64,000 nucleotides of DNA from Brucellaceae bacterium (GTDB lineage Bacteria; Pseudomonadota; Alphaproteobacteria; Rhizobiales; Rhizobiaceae): the NCBI GenBank assembly GCA_020637775.1, contig JACKJV010000001.1:1-64000 (forward strand), given 5' to 3'. The notes beneath the pieces were generated by a model that did not search any database, had not been told where the DNA came from, and saw only the letters and a program-made list of their open reading frames with translations. Position numbers and translations under genes: made by a program. Of this stretch, positions 20,701 to 29,190 are shown in pieces. How positions within the stretch are numbered: the first letter of the stretch is position 1; every line of letters starts with the position of its first letter.

Positions 20701-21269
20701 AGGGGCTGGGGCTGGGGCTTTCCATCGTCGACAGGATCGCCCGCGTGCTGCGGCTGGAAATCCGGATCTGGTCGCAACCGGGCCAGGGAACCCGGTTCTC
20801 GGTGCTGATGCCGGTCTCGCAGGCGGACGAGGCGGACGTCCCGGCCCCGTCGACCACGCCGCAGCCATCGCGCGGGTCACTGTCGGGCACCCGTGTCCTT
20901 TGCATCGACAACGACACGCGCATCCTGGACGGGATGCGCATGCTGCTTGAGAACTGGGGCTGTGCGGTCATCGCCCATGCCGGAGCGGACGCGTTCGCGG
21001 CGGCATTCGCCGAAGATGGCCTCTTGCCCGATGTCATCGTGGCCGACTTCCACCTTGACGGGGCCACCGGTTTCGAGGCGATCAACGCGATCCACCGCGT
21101 GCTCGGGCGCACGGTACCGGCCATCATGCTGACCGCCAACCGCTCGGACGAAGTGAAGGCGGCGGCGGAAGAACGGCAGATCCCGCTTCTCTACAAACCG
21201 GTCAAGCCGGCCGCCCTGCGCACAGCGCTGAACCGCAGCCGGAAGATGCTGCCCAAGGCCGCCGAGTGA
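17778..21269 (+). CDS. Hybrid histidine kinase with sodium-symporter-like sensor (CrbS/MxtR type)
   Basis: 1163 residues. Residues 1-530 are a sodium:solute symporter-like membrane domain of about 13 spans. A PAS region (near DQMEDGITVYDQDFGLSCWN) follows, then a coiled coil, a HisKA domain with GHDILQPLN (phospho-His806), an HATPase domain (GIGIRADKL, GLGLGLSI) and a receiver with phospho-acceptor Asp1090. This layout is that of CrbS/MxtR, which in Vibrio and Pseudomonas controls acetyl-CoA synthetase and acetate use with the LuxR-type regulator CrbR/ErdR. The matching regulator is next door and convergent. The start at 17778 is the ATG of MNSWVIIFTALAYL. Confidence 0.9.
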   Translation: MNSWVIIFTALAYLSLLFAIASWGDKRRKVSAGQYRPMVYSLSLAVYCTSWTFFGSVGLASERGLEFLTIYIGPILVYLFGHRMLRRILRVSKAERITSIADFLAARYGKSFSVAALATVIATVGTVPYIALQLKAVSGSIELMIAHESAGAAVPIPGDMALTVAALLALFAILFGTRHADATEHQDGMVMAIAVESIIKLVAFLAIGVAVTFFMFDTPKTLLEAMQANERVQAALTYETSLTTWIVMTMLSGMAILLLPRQFYISVVENRSERELDTATWLFPLYLVAINIFVLPIAFAGITTIGNQASADLYVLALPLVRGNDFLALISLIGGMSAATAMVIVASVALSIMISNDLVIPVLLKRAAIPTAGEKEDWSRIILNVRRAAICLILVAALLYHREIADNIRLASIGLLSFAALAQFAPAFLGALLWRGANARGAVMGMTAGILVWGYTLLLPSFLPDNAHLLMDGPWGFAALRPEALFGVEAEPLNHGVLWSLAANALFFIMGCLSRAATPRERIQAAIFVPRESAQIPGLRRFRTAVTNNELKDTISRYLGAERTERSFQSFEQNEGRKYMGSQIADAGTIRFAEQLLASAVGSSSARLVLSLLFQRVDANSRNAYRLLDDASEALQQNRDLLQIALDQMEDGITVYDQDFGLSCWNRQFRTLFDLPDELGQVGTSISKVIDYLVRRGDIAKDDEETILERMTVTHTTWQMELLSTGRIIEVRSNPMPNGGVVASYADITDRVKADLALKRANETLEQRVAARTAELLELNEELAQAQRLAEEANLGKTRFLAGAGHDILQPLNAARLYCSALKESISDQNTRSALSNIDSSLDSVETILGAVLDISRLDTGAMKPKESIFRLDAMLEQLRNDFLPSAREKGLDLRIVPSSLNIETDRNLFRRVLQNLVSNAIKYTRSGKVVVGVRRRGRLCEIQVIDTGIGIRADKLNTVFREFTRLDEGAREAEGLGLGLSIVDRIARVLRLEIRIWSQPGQGTRFSVLMPVSQADEADVPAPSTTPQPSRGSLSGTRVLCIDNDTRILDGMRMLLENWGCAVIAHAGADAFAAAFAEDGLLPDVIVADFHLDGATGFEAINAIHRVLGRTVPAIMLTANRSDEVKAAAEERQIPLLYKPVKPAALRTALNRSRKMLPKAAE

Positions 21270-21287
21270 ACACCGCAGCGGGACAAA

Positions 21288-21947
21288 TCAGCCATTGACC
21301 GAGAAAGGTTCGGTTCCGATCCGCGAGAGACGGATCACCGCCTGGGTGCGGCTGTCGACGCCGAGTTTCTGGAGCACGGCGGAGACGTGGGCCTTGATGG
21401 TTGCTTCCGAGACATTGAGTTCATAGGCGATCTGCTTGTTCAGCAGGCCTTCGGCGAGCATGGAAAGCACGCGGGTCTGTTGCGGGGTCAATGTCTGGAT
21501 ACGTGCGATCAGGTCGGAAATCTCGGGATCGTGCTCCTCACCCAGGTCGATATTGGCGGGCGTGACGATCTCACCGGCCAGCACCGCATCGACGGCACTG
21601 CGGATGTCTTCCATGCTGGAGGACTTGGAGATGAAACCCGAGGCGCCCAGTTCCAGCGAGCGGCGGATGGTTTCGGGATCGTCGCTTGCCGAGACGACGA
21701 TCACCGGTACCGCCGCCTGCAGTCCGCGCATGCCGACCAGCGCGGAAAGGCCGCTGGCGCCGGGCATCGACAGGTCGAGAAGGATCAGGTCGAGATCGTC
21801 ATGGGACGCGGCGATCGTCTTTGCAGTTTCGAAGTCTCCTGCCTCGACGATTTCGGCATTTGCGCTGCCGCCGCCAATGGCCTGCTTGAGGGCTCCGCGA
21901 AACAACGGGTGATCGTCCGCCACGAGAAATTTCGTTCCAGCCGTCAA
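21288..21947 (-). CDS. LuxR-family response regulator (CrbR/ErdR type)
   Basis: 219 residues from a TTG start that has GGGGAGG 5 bp upstream; an in-frame GTG at 21992 lacks one. Receiver domain with Asp11-12, phospho-acceptor Asp58 (LILLDLSMPG) and the FISKSSS lysine. The C-terminal LuxR helix-turn-helix has LTPQQTRVLSMLAEG and NKQIAYELNVSEATIKAHVS. It is the natural partner of the adjacent convergent hybrid kinase. Confidence 0.9.
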   Translation of the reverse strand: MTAGTKFLVADDHPLFRGALKQAIGGGSANAEIVEAGDFETAKTIAASHDDLDLILLDLSMPGASGLSALVGMRGLQAAVPVIVVSASDDPETIRRSLELGASGFISKSSSMEDIRSAVDAVLAGEIVTPANIDLGEEHDPEISDLIARIQTLTPQQTRVLSMLAEGLLNKQIAYELNVSEATIKAHVSAVLQKLGVDSRTQAVIRLSRIGTEPFSVNG

Positions 21948-22127
21948 ATCACCCTCCCCGATGCGGCACGCACAAATCTGAAAAGAATGCACGATGCTTG
22001 CGTTTGAATTATCCGATGTTACGAGTTGTTTTCAAGGTGAAGTTTTCGCAATCCGCGCATCCGGGGGAGAAACGCGGCATATCAGTCACTTCGCATGGAT
22101 GGGGCAGCCGGCGCGAAGGATCCAGAG

Positions 22128-23984
22128 ATGGCAGGACAAACCACGTTGCACGCCAAGGAAAGCGACATTCCCGCGCCGGTTCTCACCGGCATTCTCGCGG
22201 CAGGTTATGGCGGGGTGCTGGTTGCATGCATGATCCTGGAACGGCTCGGCGTTCCAGGCGGCATCATCCAGTGGTTCGCCATTGGCGGCGCCATGATCCC
22301 GTTTCTGGCGCTGGGGCTCCTTTCAGGCACGATGAATGCCGTTTCCTTCGCCAACGGGACGCAACAAGGCGGCAGCCTTTTTCAGGCCAGCGCCATGGCC
22401 GGCGCCACACTCACGGGCGGGCTGCTCTTCGCTGCATCCTGGCTGGCGGTGAGCGATGTACTGACCGGCCTGGTGCTTGCCTGCGGACTGGCCGCGGGTA
22501 TCGGGCTGCATGCCCTGGCCGGCCTTCCAGGCGCCGGAAAAGCACCGGAAGGGAGCGCTGCCTGGCAACTTTCATACCTGACGGCAAGCCGGCGGGTCCG
22601 CTGGCTCGCGGCCGCCTTCCTCATCCTGACGGCCGGCAGCCTGCTGCTTGCGCAGTTCCAGGCGTTGCGCATCCTGCTCGACATGTTCTTCCCGGCCGCC
22701 GCGCCGGTGTCGTGGCCGGTCCTGGCGGCCCTCGCGCTTGCCGGTGCCTGGACCGGCGGCTTCAAGAGCGCCTTCAGAAGCACGGCCTTCTCGCTTGCCA
22801 TCGTCGCGACCGGCATCGCCGCCCCGATCGCAGTCCTGCTCCGCGCCGCCGGCGACCTGACATGGGGCGAGCTTTTCGGCGGGGCGACAGAGATCGGGCT
22901 GATGCCGGCCGATCCCGCCGACATGCCACTTGTCCTTTCGGCATGGGAATGGGGCGTCACGCCGGTCACCGGGTGGAGCGGCGGCCTGGCGCTGTTTGTC
23001 TGCATGGTGCTTGCCGGTTTTCTTTTTGCCGCCCTGTTGCCCGCCGCCCGCGATGCCCGGCGCGGCAGGCCGCGTCCCCAGGTGCCGCTTCTGGCGGCGC
23101 TGCTGCTGCTTGTCGTGGCCGTTGCAACCGGCATGAACGCGCGGCTGGCCGGCATGATCGCCAGCGGATCGCTGACCGACGTGACCGCCGGCCAGGTTGC
23201 AACCGATGCCGGCTGGCTTTTCCGTGACGGCGTGACGGGCGTTTCCGGCCTCGTGGAGATCTGCGGCATGCCGGCAACGAGTCCGGCCATCGTGCAAGCC
23301 GCCTGCGGCACGGCCGGCCATCTGCTGACGGCCGATGACATCCGCCTCAATCCCGTCAGCGCGTTCCTGTTGCCGGCTGCCGCCTTCGGCATGCCGGCGG
23401 CCGTCTGGCCAGCGGTGCTGCTGGCGGTGACACTTGCGGCGGCGGGTACCGCAACCGCCATGCTGGCGGCGATCGGCAGGCTGCTTGCGGAAGGCGCAGC
23501 GGTGAACCGGTCCGGCCGGGCACCGCGGCCTGCCTCGCGGCGACTGGCCGTCGCGCGGGCCGGCATGCTGGCCATTGCAATCGCGGCCGCCTGGCTGACC
23601 CAAGCCGAAACGTGGCAGCCTTTCGACCTCGCCCTGTGGCCCGCCAGCCTCGCCACAGCCGCGCTGGCGGTGCCGCTGGCCCTTTCGCGCTGGCACGGCC
23701 TGATGCGCGCCAGCCTCGTCTCGACAGGCATGCTTGCCGGCGCAAGCGTGCCGGCGGCGGTGCTTCTGGCAGGCTTCATGACCGGTGGCGCAGACCTTGC
23801 GCCGACAGGCACCGGCTTCGCCGAAAGCATCGCCCGGACACCGATCCCGGTTGCCGTTCTCTATGGCGCCGGCCTAAACCTTGTCATCCTGATGCTGGGC
23901 TTGCTGCCGGGACAGGAAAGACACAAGGACGCAGGGAGGACGCGCGACCATGAGCAGGGACTATCTGGCAGCCCTGGGGCTTGA
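22128..23984 (+). CDS. Polytopic membrane protein, probable diverged sodium:solute symporter
   Basis: 618 residues, very Ala/Leu/Gly-rich, with roughly 13-14 predicted spans. The segment TMNAVSFANGTQQGG...ASAMAGA sits where symporters of the acetate/ActP group have their DGFYVAGR...AADWMSAASF block, but the conserved residues are mostly lost. Context (divergent from a CrbR-type regulator) also fits an acetate-type symporter. Identity is uncertain, and loss of transport is possible. ATG 22128 follows AAGGA. The 3' end overlaps the hydrolase gene by 35 bp. Confidence 0.5.
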   Translation: MAGQTTLHAKESDIPAPVLTGILAAGYGGVLVACMILERLGVPGGIIQWFAIGGAMIPFLALGLLSGTMNAVSFANGTQQGGSLFQASAMAGATLTGGLLFAASWLAVSDVLTGLVLACGLAAGIGLHALAGLPGAGKAPEGSAAWQLSYLTASRRVRWLAAAFLILTAGSLLLAQFQALRILLDMFFPAAAPVSWPVLAALALAGAWTGGFKSAFRSTAFSLAIVATGIAAPIAVLLRAAGDLTWGELFGGATEIGLMPADPADMPLVLSAWEWGVTPVTGWSGGLALFVCMVLAGFLFAALLPAARDARRGRPRPQVPLLAALLLLVVAVATGMNARLAGMIASGSLTDVTAGQVATDAGWLFRDGVTGVSGLVEICGMPATSPAIVQAACGTAGHLLTADDIRLNPVSAFLLPAAAFGMPAAVWPAVLLAVTLAAAGTATAMLAAIGRLLAEGAAVNRSGRAPRPASRRLAVARAGMLAIAIAAAWLTQAETWQPFDLALWPASLATAALAVPLALSRWHGLMRASLVSTGMLAGASVPAAVLLAGFMTGGADLAPTGTGFAESIARTPIPVAVLYGAGLNLVILMLGLLPGQERHKDAGRTRDHEQGLSGSPGA

Positions 23985-24936
23985 GACGGGGCTGCTCGAA
24001 GCAGAGAGGGCACCGGCGGAAACCAGGGCATTGAACGCGCAAATCGTCGACCGGCTGAACGCGACACCGGACATGTGGACATTTCCACCCGCCGTTCTGC
24101 GCCAGTTGCGCCTCGACGGGCGCGGCCCCTTCCCCATCTGCCCGGCGGACTCGTCCGCCGTGGCGATCGCGGTCCCCGGTCCGGCCGGGGACATGCCGGC
24201 GCGGGTCTACCGGCCAGCGGTCGGCGAGGCTCGCGGCAGCTATCTGCATTTCCATGGCGGCGGCTGGGTGCTGGGCAGCGCTCGGGAAAATGACGCGCGC
24301 AACCGCCGCCTTGCGGACGCAACGGGACTGACCGTCATCTCGCTCGACTACCGGCTTGCGCCAGAGCATCCCTTTCCCGCCGGGCCGGACGACTGCGAGG
24401 CCGCAGCGCTATGGCTCGTGAAGGGCCAACACGACCTGCCCACCGGCATGCTGGCCATTGGCGGAGAGAGCGCAGGCGCGCATCTGGCCGTCCTCACATT
24501 GCTTCGCCTGCGCGACCGGCACGGACTTCAACCGTTCCGTGCGGCGAACCTCAATGCCGGCTGCTACGATCTCGCCGGCACGCCAAGCATGCGAAACTGG
24601 GGCGCGGAAAAGCTGATCCTGAACACGCGCGACATCGACGAATTCACCGCGCGCTTCCTGGCCGATGGTGAAGACCGATCGTCACCTGGAATTTCGCCGA
24701 TTCATGCGGACCTGTCCGGGCTGCCGCCGGCGCTGTTCACCTGCGGCACGCGCGACCTGCTGCTGGACGACACGCTGCTCATGGCGGCGCGCTGGCGCGC
24801 GGCGGGCAACCGGGCAAAAGCCTCCATCTGGCCCGGCGGCTGCCATGTCTTCCAGGCATTTGCGACCATGCAGGCGGATGAAAGCCTGAGCGAGATCGAG
24901 ACCTTTCTTTCAGAGATGACCGGAGTTGCCGCGTGA
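23950..24936 (+). CDS. Alpha/beta hydrolase (HSL-type esterase/lipase)
   Basis: 328 residues. HFHGGGW is the oxyanion-hole motif of hormone-sensitive-lipase-type esterases; GESAGAH holds the nucleophile serine; the later Asp (CGTRDLLLDD) and His (GGCHVFQAF) complete the triad. Cytosolic carboxylesterase of unknown substrate. It overlaps the upstream membrane-protein gene and the downstream thioesterase gene (4 bp), so it is part of a three-gene operon. Confidence 0.88.
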   Translation: MSRDYLAALGLETGLLEAERAPAETRALNAQIVDRLNATPDMWTFPPAVLRQLRLDGRGPFPICPADSSAVAIAVPGPAGDMPARVYRPAVGEARGSYLHFHGGGWVLGSARENDARNRRLADATGLTVISLDYRLAPEHPFPAGPDDCEAAALWLVKGQHDLPTGMLAIGGESAGAHLAVLTLLRLRDRHGLQPFRAANLNAGCYDLAGTPSMRNWGAEKLILNTRDIDEFTARFLADGEDRSSPGISPIHADLSGLPPALFTCGTRDLLLDDTLLMAARWRAAGNRAKASIWPGGCHVFQAFATMQADESLSEIETFLSEMTGVAA

Positions 24937-25751
24937 GCCGTCTTGTCGAAACCCATCGCTCCTTCGTCAACACGTGGGAATGCGACGAGAACGCGCATAT
25001 GAACGTGCAGTTCTACTTCAAGCGCTTCGACGAGGCGGCACGGTTCTTCGCACTGGCCCATGGCGGCGATCACCTGGCCGGCCTGCCGCCCGTGCGCCAT
25101 GTCCGCTATCATTCGGAACTGGCGGCGGCGCAGTCAACGGTCATCCGCTCCGGCATCATCGGCACCGGACCGCTGGCGGGATGGGTCATGCACCGCATGG
25201 AGGAGGCGACGACCGGCCGCCTTGCCGCCACCGCGGTCGAGGGGCCTGGCGCGCCGGTTTCGGATGCGCTTGCCGATGAAGCGGAGACCTTGCCAGCCCT
25301 GCCCCGCAGCATCGATCCGAACCTGCGGCCCGGCAAGAACGAAGCCGAGATGCTCGCCGCCGGCGGACTGGTGGCACACCGATGCATCGTGACGCAGGGC
25401 GAGTGCGATGCGAAGGGACGTCTGACCCAACAGTTCCACATCGCCCGTTTCACCGATGGCGCGCCGCATCTGTGGGACCAATCCGGCATCAGTACGAACT
25501 GGTTGATGCAAAACGGGCTGGGGCGCGTGGCCGTGGAAATGCAGATCCGTCATCACAACACGGCCATGGCCGGCGACGCCCTCATTCTGGTTTCCCGCAC
25601 CGAGGCCGGGAAAGGCAAGACGATCCGGCTTCACCACGAGATCATCCGCGCCACGGACAAGGCTCCCATAGCGAGCGGCGAGGTGGTCGGCCTCGTCATG
25701 GACCTGAAGACGCGCAAATCTGTCAGACTTGAACCGGAGCCTGCGGGCTGA
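24933..25751 (+). CDS. Hotdog-fold acyl-CoA thioesterase-like protein
   Basis: 272 residues. ENAHMNVQFYFKRFDEA is the N-terminal active-site region of 4HBT-type thioesterases, and a second half around GISTNWLMQNGLGRVAVEMQIRHHN suggests a double-hotdog protein. Likely hydrolyses acyl-CoA thioesters, substrate unknown. Start coupled by ATGA overlap to the esterase gene, so the two may act in sequence. Confidence 0.75.
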   Translation: MSRLVETHRSFVNTWECDENAHMNVQFYFKRFDEAARFFALAHGGDHLAGLPPVRHVRYHSELAAAQSTVIRSGIIGTGPLAGWVMHRMEEATTGRLAATAVEGPGAPVSDALADEAETLPALPRSIDPNLRPGKNEAEMLAAGGLVAHRCIVTQGECDAKGRLTQQFHIARFTDGAPHLWDQSGISTNWLMQNGLGRVAVEMQIRHHNTAMAGDALILVSRTEAGKGKTIRLHHEIIRATDKAPIASGEVVGLVMDLKTRKSVRLEPEPAG

Positions 25752-25760
25752 AACAGGGCT

Positions 25761-26186
25761 TCAGGTGCGGCCGGGCTCGCCCGGCTGGCGCTCGTCCTCC
25801 ATCTCCTTCACGATGCCCATGAAGCGGCGCATGAATTTCTCCATGAAACCAAGCGTCTTTTCGAATTCCTCGTCACTGGGCAAGCCGGCATCGTCCGACG
25901 GCGCGGGCCTGCCTTCCAGCGCATTCAAGCGGGCCTCAAGGCTTTCGACGCGGGCGCGCAGGTCCGCGACCTTAGCATCCCAGGCCTGCCTGTCATCCGC
26001 GCTCATGCGGCAGACAAGCTCACCGCGCTCTTCCCGGCAAACGGAGATCGCACCGGTCTGGCGGTCAAGGCGGAGCCAACGGTCGCCGTCCCTTTGCATG
26101 TCGAAGCGGAGTTCCGCGGCCGTGGCCGGCATGGTGGCCGCAAGGGCGAGCGCGATAGCGGCGGCGGCTGTTCGTGGAGAAATCAT
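25761..26186 (-). CDS. Small periplasmic coiled-coil protein
   Basis: 141 residues. ATG 26186 has GGAAGG upstream. Signal peptide MISPRTAAAAIALALAAT...TAAE, then a domain with two cysteines (CREERGELVC) that could form a disulfide, then a coiled coil (VADLRARVESLEARLNALE) and a charged C-terminal part. Found in Rhizobiales as a conserved hypothetical; no function is known to me. Confidence 0.75.
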   Translation of the reverse strand: MISPRTAAAAIALALAATMPATAAELRFDMQRDGDRWLRLDRQTGAISVCREERGELVCRMSADDRQAWDAKVADLRARVESLEARLNALEGRPAPSDDAGLPSDEEFEKTLGFMEKFMRRFMGIVKEMEDERQPGEPGRT

Positions 26187-26316
26187 GATCGCTGTCCTTC
26201 CCGTTTGCGCTGAACCCGGACCTTGCACGGCGAAATGGCCGGAATTGGGGAAAGGCCGCGCGATTGATGCAGTGGCGCGCTTTCGCAACGCGCCGTAACC
26301 GACTATAGCGCGTAGC

Positions 26317-26667
26317 ATGGAACGGATCATCTACAAGATCGCGACACGCGAACAATGGCAGGCGGCGGAAGCCCTGGGCCGTTTCGACGGCGCACCGGTG
26401 GATCTCGCCGACGGCTTCATCCATTTCTCGACCGCTGGCCAGGTGAAGGAGACCGCGGCAAAGCATTTTGCCGGACAGGCAGACCTGCTGCTGATATCGG
26501 TGGATACCGCTGCCCTCGGCGATGCGCTGACATACGAGGTTTCGCGCGGCGGGGCGCTGTTCCCCCATCTCTACGCGCCGCTCGACCTGTCGGCCGTCCG
26601 TTCAGTGCGCCCGCTGCCGCTGCTTGCCGATGGCCGGCACGATTTTCCGCCGCTGGAGGCGGACTGA
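26317..26667 (+). CDS. DUF952 family protein
   Basis: 116 residues. IYKIATREQWQ at the N-terminus and DGFIHFSTAGQVKETAAKHF are the DUF952 blocks; LFPHLYAPL follows. Structures of this family resemble ADP-ribosyltransferase/glutathione-transferase-like folds, but the function is unsettled. Located 3 bp upstream of pyrD, probably in one transcript. Confidence 0.9.
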   Translation: MERIIYKIATREQWQAAEALGRFDGAPVDLADGFIHFSTAGQVKETAAKHFAGQADLLLISVDTAALGDALTYEVSRGGALFPHLYAPLDLSAVRSVRPLPLLADGRHDFPPLEAD

Positions 26668-26670
26668 CCC

Positions 26671-27756
26671 ATGTCCTTCGACACGCTCGGTCTGGCCCTG
26701 CTGTTCCGCTTTTCTCCGGAAACCGCGCATGGTCTTTCCATCGCCGCGTTGAAGGCGGGCCTTGGCGGGCGTTTCGACGCCGGATTCGACCCGCGCCTGG
26801 CCAGCACCGTTTGCGGCCTTGCCTTTCCCAACCCGCTTGGCATGGCGGCAGGCTATGACAAGAATGCGGAGGTTCCGGACGCGCTGCTGCGGCTCGGCTT
26901 CGGCTTTGCCGAAGTGGGCACGGTGACGCCGCGCCCGCAGCCGGGCAACCCGAAACCGCGCATTTTCCGCCTGCCGGACGACCGTGGCGTCATCAACCGG
27001 CTGGGCTTCAACAACGAAGGCCATGCGGCATGCCTTGCCCGCCTGAAGGCCCGCGCGTCAAGGGGCGGCATCGTGGGCGTGAATATCGGCGCCAACAAGG
27101 ACAGCGACGACCGGGCGGGCGATTATGTGGAAGGCGTCAGGACCTTCGCGCCGCTGGCATCCTATCTCACCGTGAATGTCTCCTCGCCCAACACGCCGGG
27201 CCTGCGCAACCTGCAAAGCCGGGAGAGCCTGGCCGACCTGCTGGCCCGTGTGATGGCGGCGCGCGACGAAAGCGCGCAAACAGGCGCAAACAGGCCGCCG
27301 GTGTTTCTCAAGGTCGCCCCGGACCTGTCGGAAGCGGAGATGGACGACATTGCCATGGAAGTGCTGGACAAGGGCACGGACGGGCTGATCGTTTCCAATA
27401 CCACCTTGTCGCGCGAGGGGTTGATCGACAGCAGGACAGGCGCGCAGGCCGGGGGATTGTCCGGGCGGCCGGTTTTCCGGCGCTCCACTGCCGTTCTGGC
27501 ACGGCTGCGCCAGCGCGTCGGGCCGGGTCTGCCGATCATCGGAGTCGGCGGCGTGGAGGATGCGCAGACAGCGCTGGAGAAGATCCGGGCGGGCGCCGAT
27601 CTCGTGCAGCTCTATTCCTGCATGGTCTATGGCGGTCCGGGCCTGCCCGCCCACATCCTCAAGGGGCTTTCGGCCATTGCCGACCGCGAGGGGCTTCAGA
27701 CCCTTGGCGAGTTGCGCGATACGGGCGTGGCGCAATGGGCCGCAACGCCGTTGTGA
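26671..27756 (+). CDS. pyrD: Dihydroorotate dehydrogenase (quinone), class 2
   Basis: 361 residues. It oxidises dihydroorotate to orotate in pyrimidine synthesis, passing electrons to quinone. The N-terminal helix region (RFSPETAHGLSIAAL) is the membrane-association part of class 2 enzymes. NPLGMAAGYDKN, GTVTPRPQPGN and NVSSPNTPGLRNLQ (catalytic Ser) are present, as is the FMN-binding IGVGGV and LYSCMVYGGP. Confidence 0.97.
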   Translation: MSFDTLGLALLFRFSPETAHGLSIAALKAGLGGRFDAGFDPRLASTVCGLAFPNPLGMAAGYDKNAEVPDALLRLGFGFAEVGTVTPRPQPGNPKPRIFRLPDDRGVINRLGFNNEGHAACLARLKARASRGGIVGVNIGANKDSDDRAGDYVEGVRTFAPLASYLTVNVSSPNTPGLRNLQSRESLADLLARVMAARDESAQTGANRPPVFLKVAPDLSEAEMDDIAMEVLDKGTDGLIVSNTTLSREGLIDSRTGAQAGGLSGRPVFRRSTAVLARLRQRVGPGLPIIGVGGVEDAQTALEKIRAGADLVQLYSCMVYGGPGLPAHILKGLSAIADREGLQTLGELRDTGVAQWAATPL

Positions 27757-27764
27757 CACGCCAT

Positions 27765-29135
27765 TCACATCGCGAAGGCCTGGCGCCGGCGCAAGGTGAG
27801 AATCGCGCCCAGGCTCAGGCCACGGGCGATCAGGAACACATGCAGCGCGCTCCACAGCCCGGCATTGCCGAAAGCCGGCACCAGAGCCCACAGCGCGGCG
27901 AAATAGAGTGCCAGCGAGACGAGCATCATGTTGCGCATGTCGCGCGACCAGGTGGCGCCGATGAAGATCCCGTCCATCTGGAAGGCGACAACGCCGGTCA
28001 ACGCGCAGAGCGAGGCCAGGACCAGGTGCGCGGAGGCCTCGGCGCGCACGTCCGGCGCGGTGGTCATGAGGCCGATCAGCCAGTCGCCACCGGCCAGGAA
28101 GACCACCATCAGGAAAAGCGCCAGGCCCAGCCCCCACCATAGCGTCAGCGTGACGGCACGGTCGAAGGCGGGACGGAAGCGCGCGCCGATGGCGCGGCCG
28201 ACGAGCTGTTCGGCGGCAGTGGCGAAACCGTCGAGAAAATAGCCCGCGACCATGAAGAAATTCAGCAGGATGGCATTGGCTGCCAAAGTCACCGTGCCCA
28301 GTTGCGCGCCCGCCCGGGTCATCCATGCGAAGGCGGCAAGGAGGGCAAAGGAGCGGATCATGATGTCGCCACTCAGGCCGAACAGCCGCTTGAGCGCCAC
28401 CATGTCTAGGACCGCGGCCCAGGGCACACGCCATTGTTTGGCGAAGCGGCGCGCCAGAAGCAAAAGGCCGGCGGCGAACGTGAGTGTTTCGCCCGCAACC
28501 GTGCCCCAGGCCACACCTTCCAGCCCCCATCCCAGCCACAGGCCGAGCCAGATGGAAAGCGCGATGTTGGTGCCGTTCAGCAGGAATTGCAGGGCAAGGC
28601 CGGTGCGGCCCTCACCCCGCCCCAGCACATAGCCAAGGATGACATAATTGCCGAGGGCCGCAGGCGTGGAGAGAACACGGATGAGAATGTAGAGGACCAT
28701 CGCCTCCGCGGCACGCGGTCCGGGATCGACGAAGGCTTCGCCGGCGGCCGCGATGAGCGGTCCGGCCAGAAGGATGGCAAGGCCCGATGCCAGAGCGACC
28801 AGAAGGGCGCGATAGAGGACCAGGCGTTCCTGCGCCTCGTCACCGCGCCCGCTGGCCTGGGCCACAAGGCCCGTGGTGGCGGCGCGCAGGAAATTGAACG
28901 TGGTGAAGACCACGTCGAAAACGATGGCACCGGCCGCCAGGCCGCCTTGCAGGGCGGGATCGCCGAAGCGTCCGACGACGGCCGTGTCGGTCAGGCCCAA
29001 CAGCGGCGTCGAGAGATAGGCCAGGGTCATCGGCACGGCGATGGAAAGCACCAGCCGGTTGGTCACGGCGAAGGGCCGACTGCCGGCCGCGCCGGAGCTT
29101 TCGGCGGCCACGGGCGTTTCATCTGTCTTTTGCAT
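27765..29135 (-). CDS. MATE-family efflux transporter (DinF-like)
   Basis: 456 residues, about 12 membrane spans. The N-terminal block LVLSIAVPMTLAYLSTPLLGLTDTAVVGRFG is typical of the DinF branch of MATE pumps, which export cationic drugs or metabolites using Na+ or H+. Start at 29135, ATG after CGAGG. It converges on pyrD. Confidence 0.92.
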   Translation of the reverse strand: MQKTDETPVAAESSGAAGSRPFAVTNRLVLSIAVPMTLAYLSTPLLGLTDTAVVGRFGDPALQGGLAAGAIVFDVVFTTFNFLRAATTGLVAQASGRGDEAQERLVLYRALLVALASGLAILLAGPLIAAAGEAFVDPGPRAAEAMVLYILIRVLSTPAALGNYVILGYVLGRGEGRTGLALQFLLNGTNIALSIWLGLWLGWGLEGVAWGTVAGETLTFAAGLLLLARRFAKQWRVPWAAVLDMVALKRLFGLSGDIMIRSFALLAAFAWMTRAGAQLGTVTLAANAILLNFFMVAGYFLDGFATAAEQLVGRAIGARFRPAFDRAVTLTLWWGLGLALFLMVVFLAGGDWLIGLMTTAPDVRAEASAHLVLASLCALTGVVAFQMDGIFIGATWSRDMRNMMLVSLALYFAALWALVPAFGNAGLWSALHVFLIARGLSLGAILTLRRRQAFAM

Positions 29136-29190
29136 GGCCTCGAAACGTCCCGGTCTTTCCGCGCAGCCCCGTCCATCGTAAGAAGCGGGC

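Noticed and set aside
27030..28142. A 370-residue open frame running antisense to pyrD and the MATE gene
   Set aside because: It is opposite or out of frame to two well-recognised genes, has no known motif and no ribosome-binding site; high GC makes such shadow frames common.
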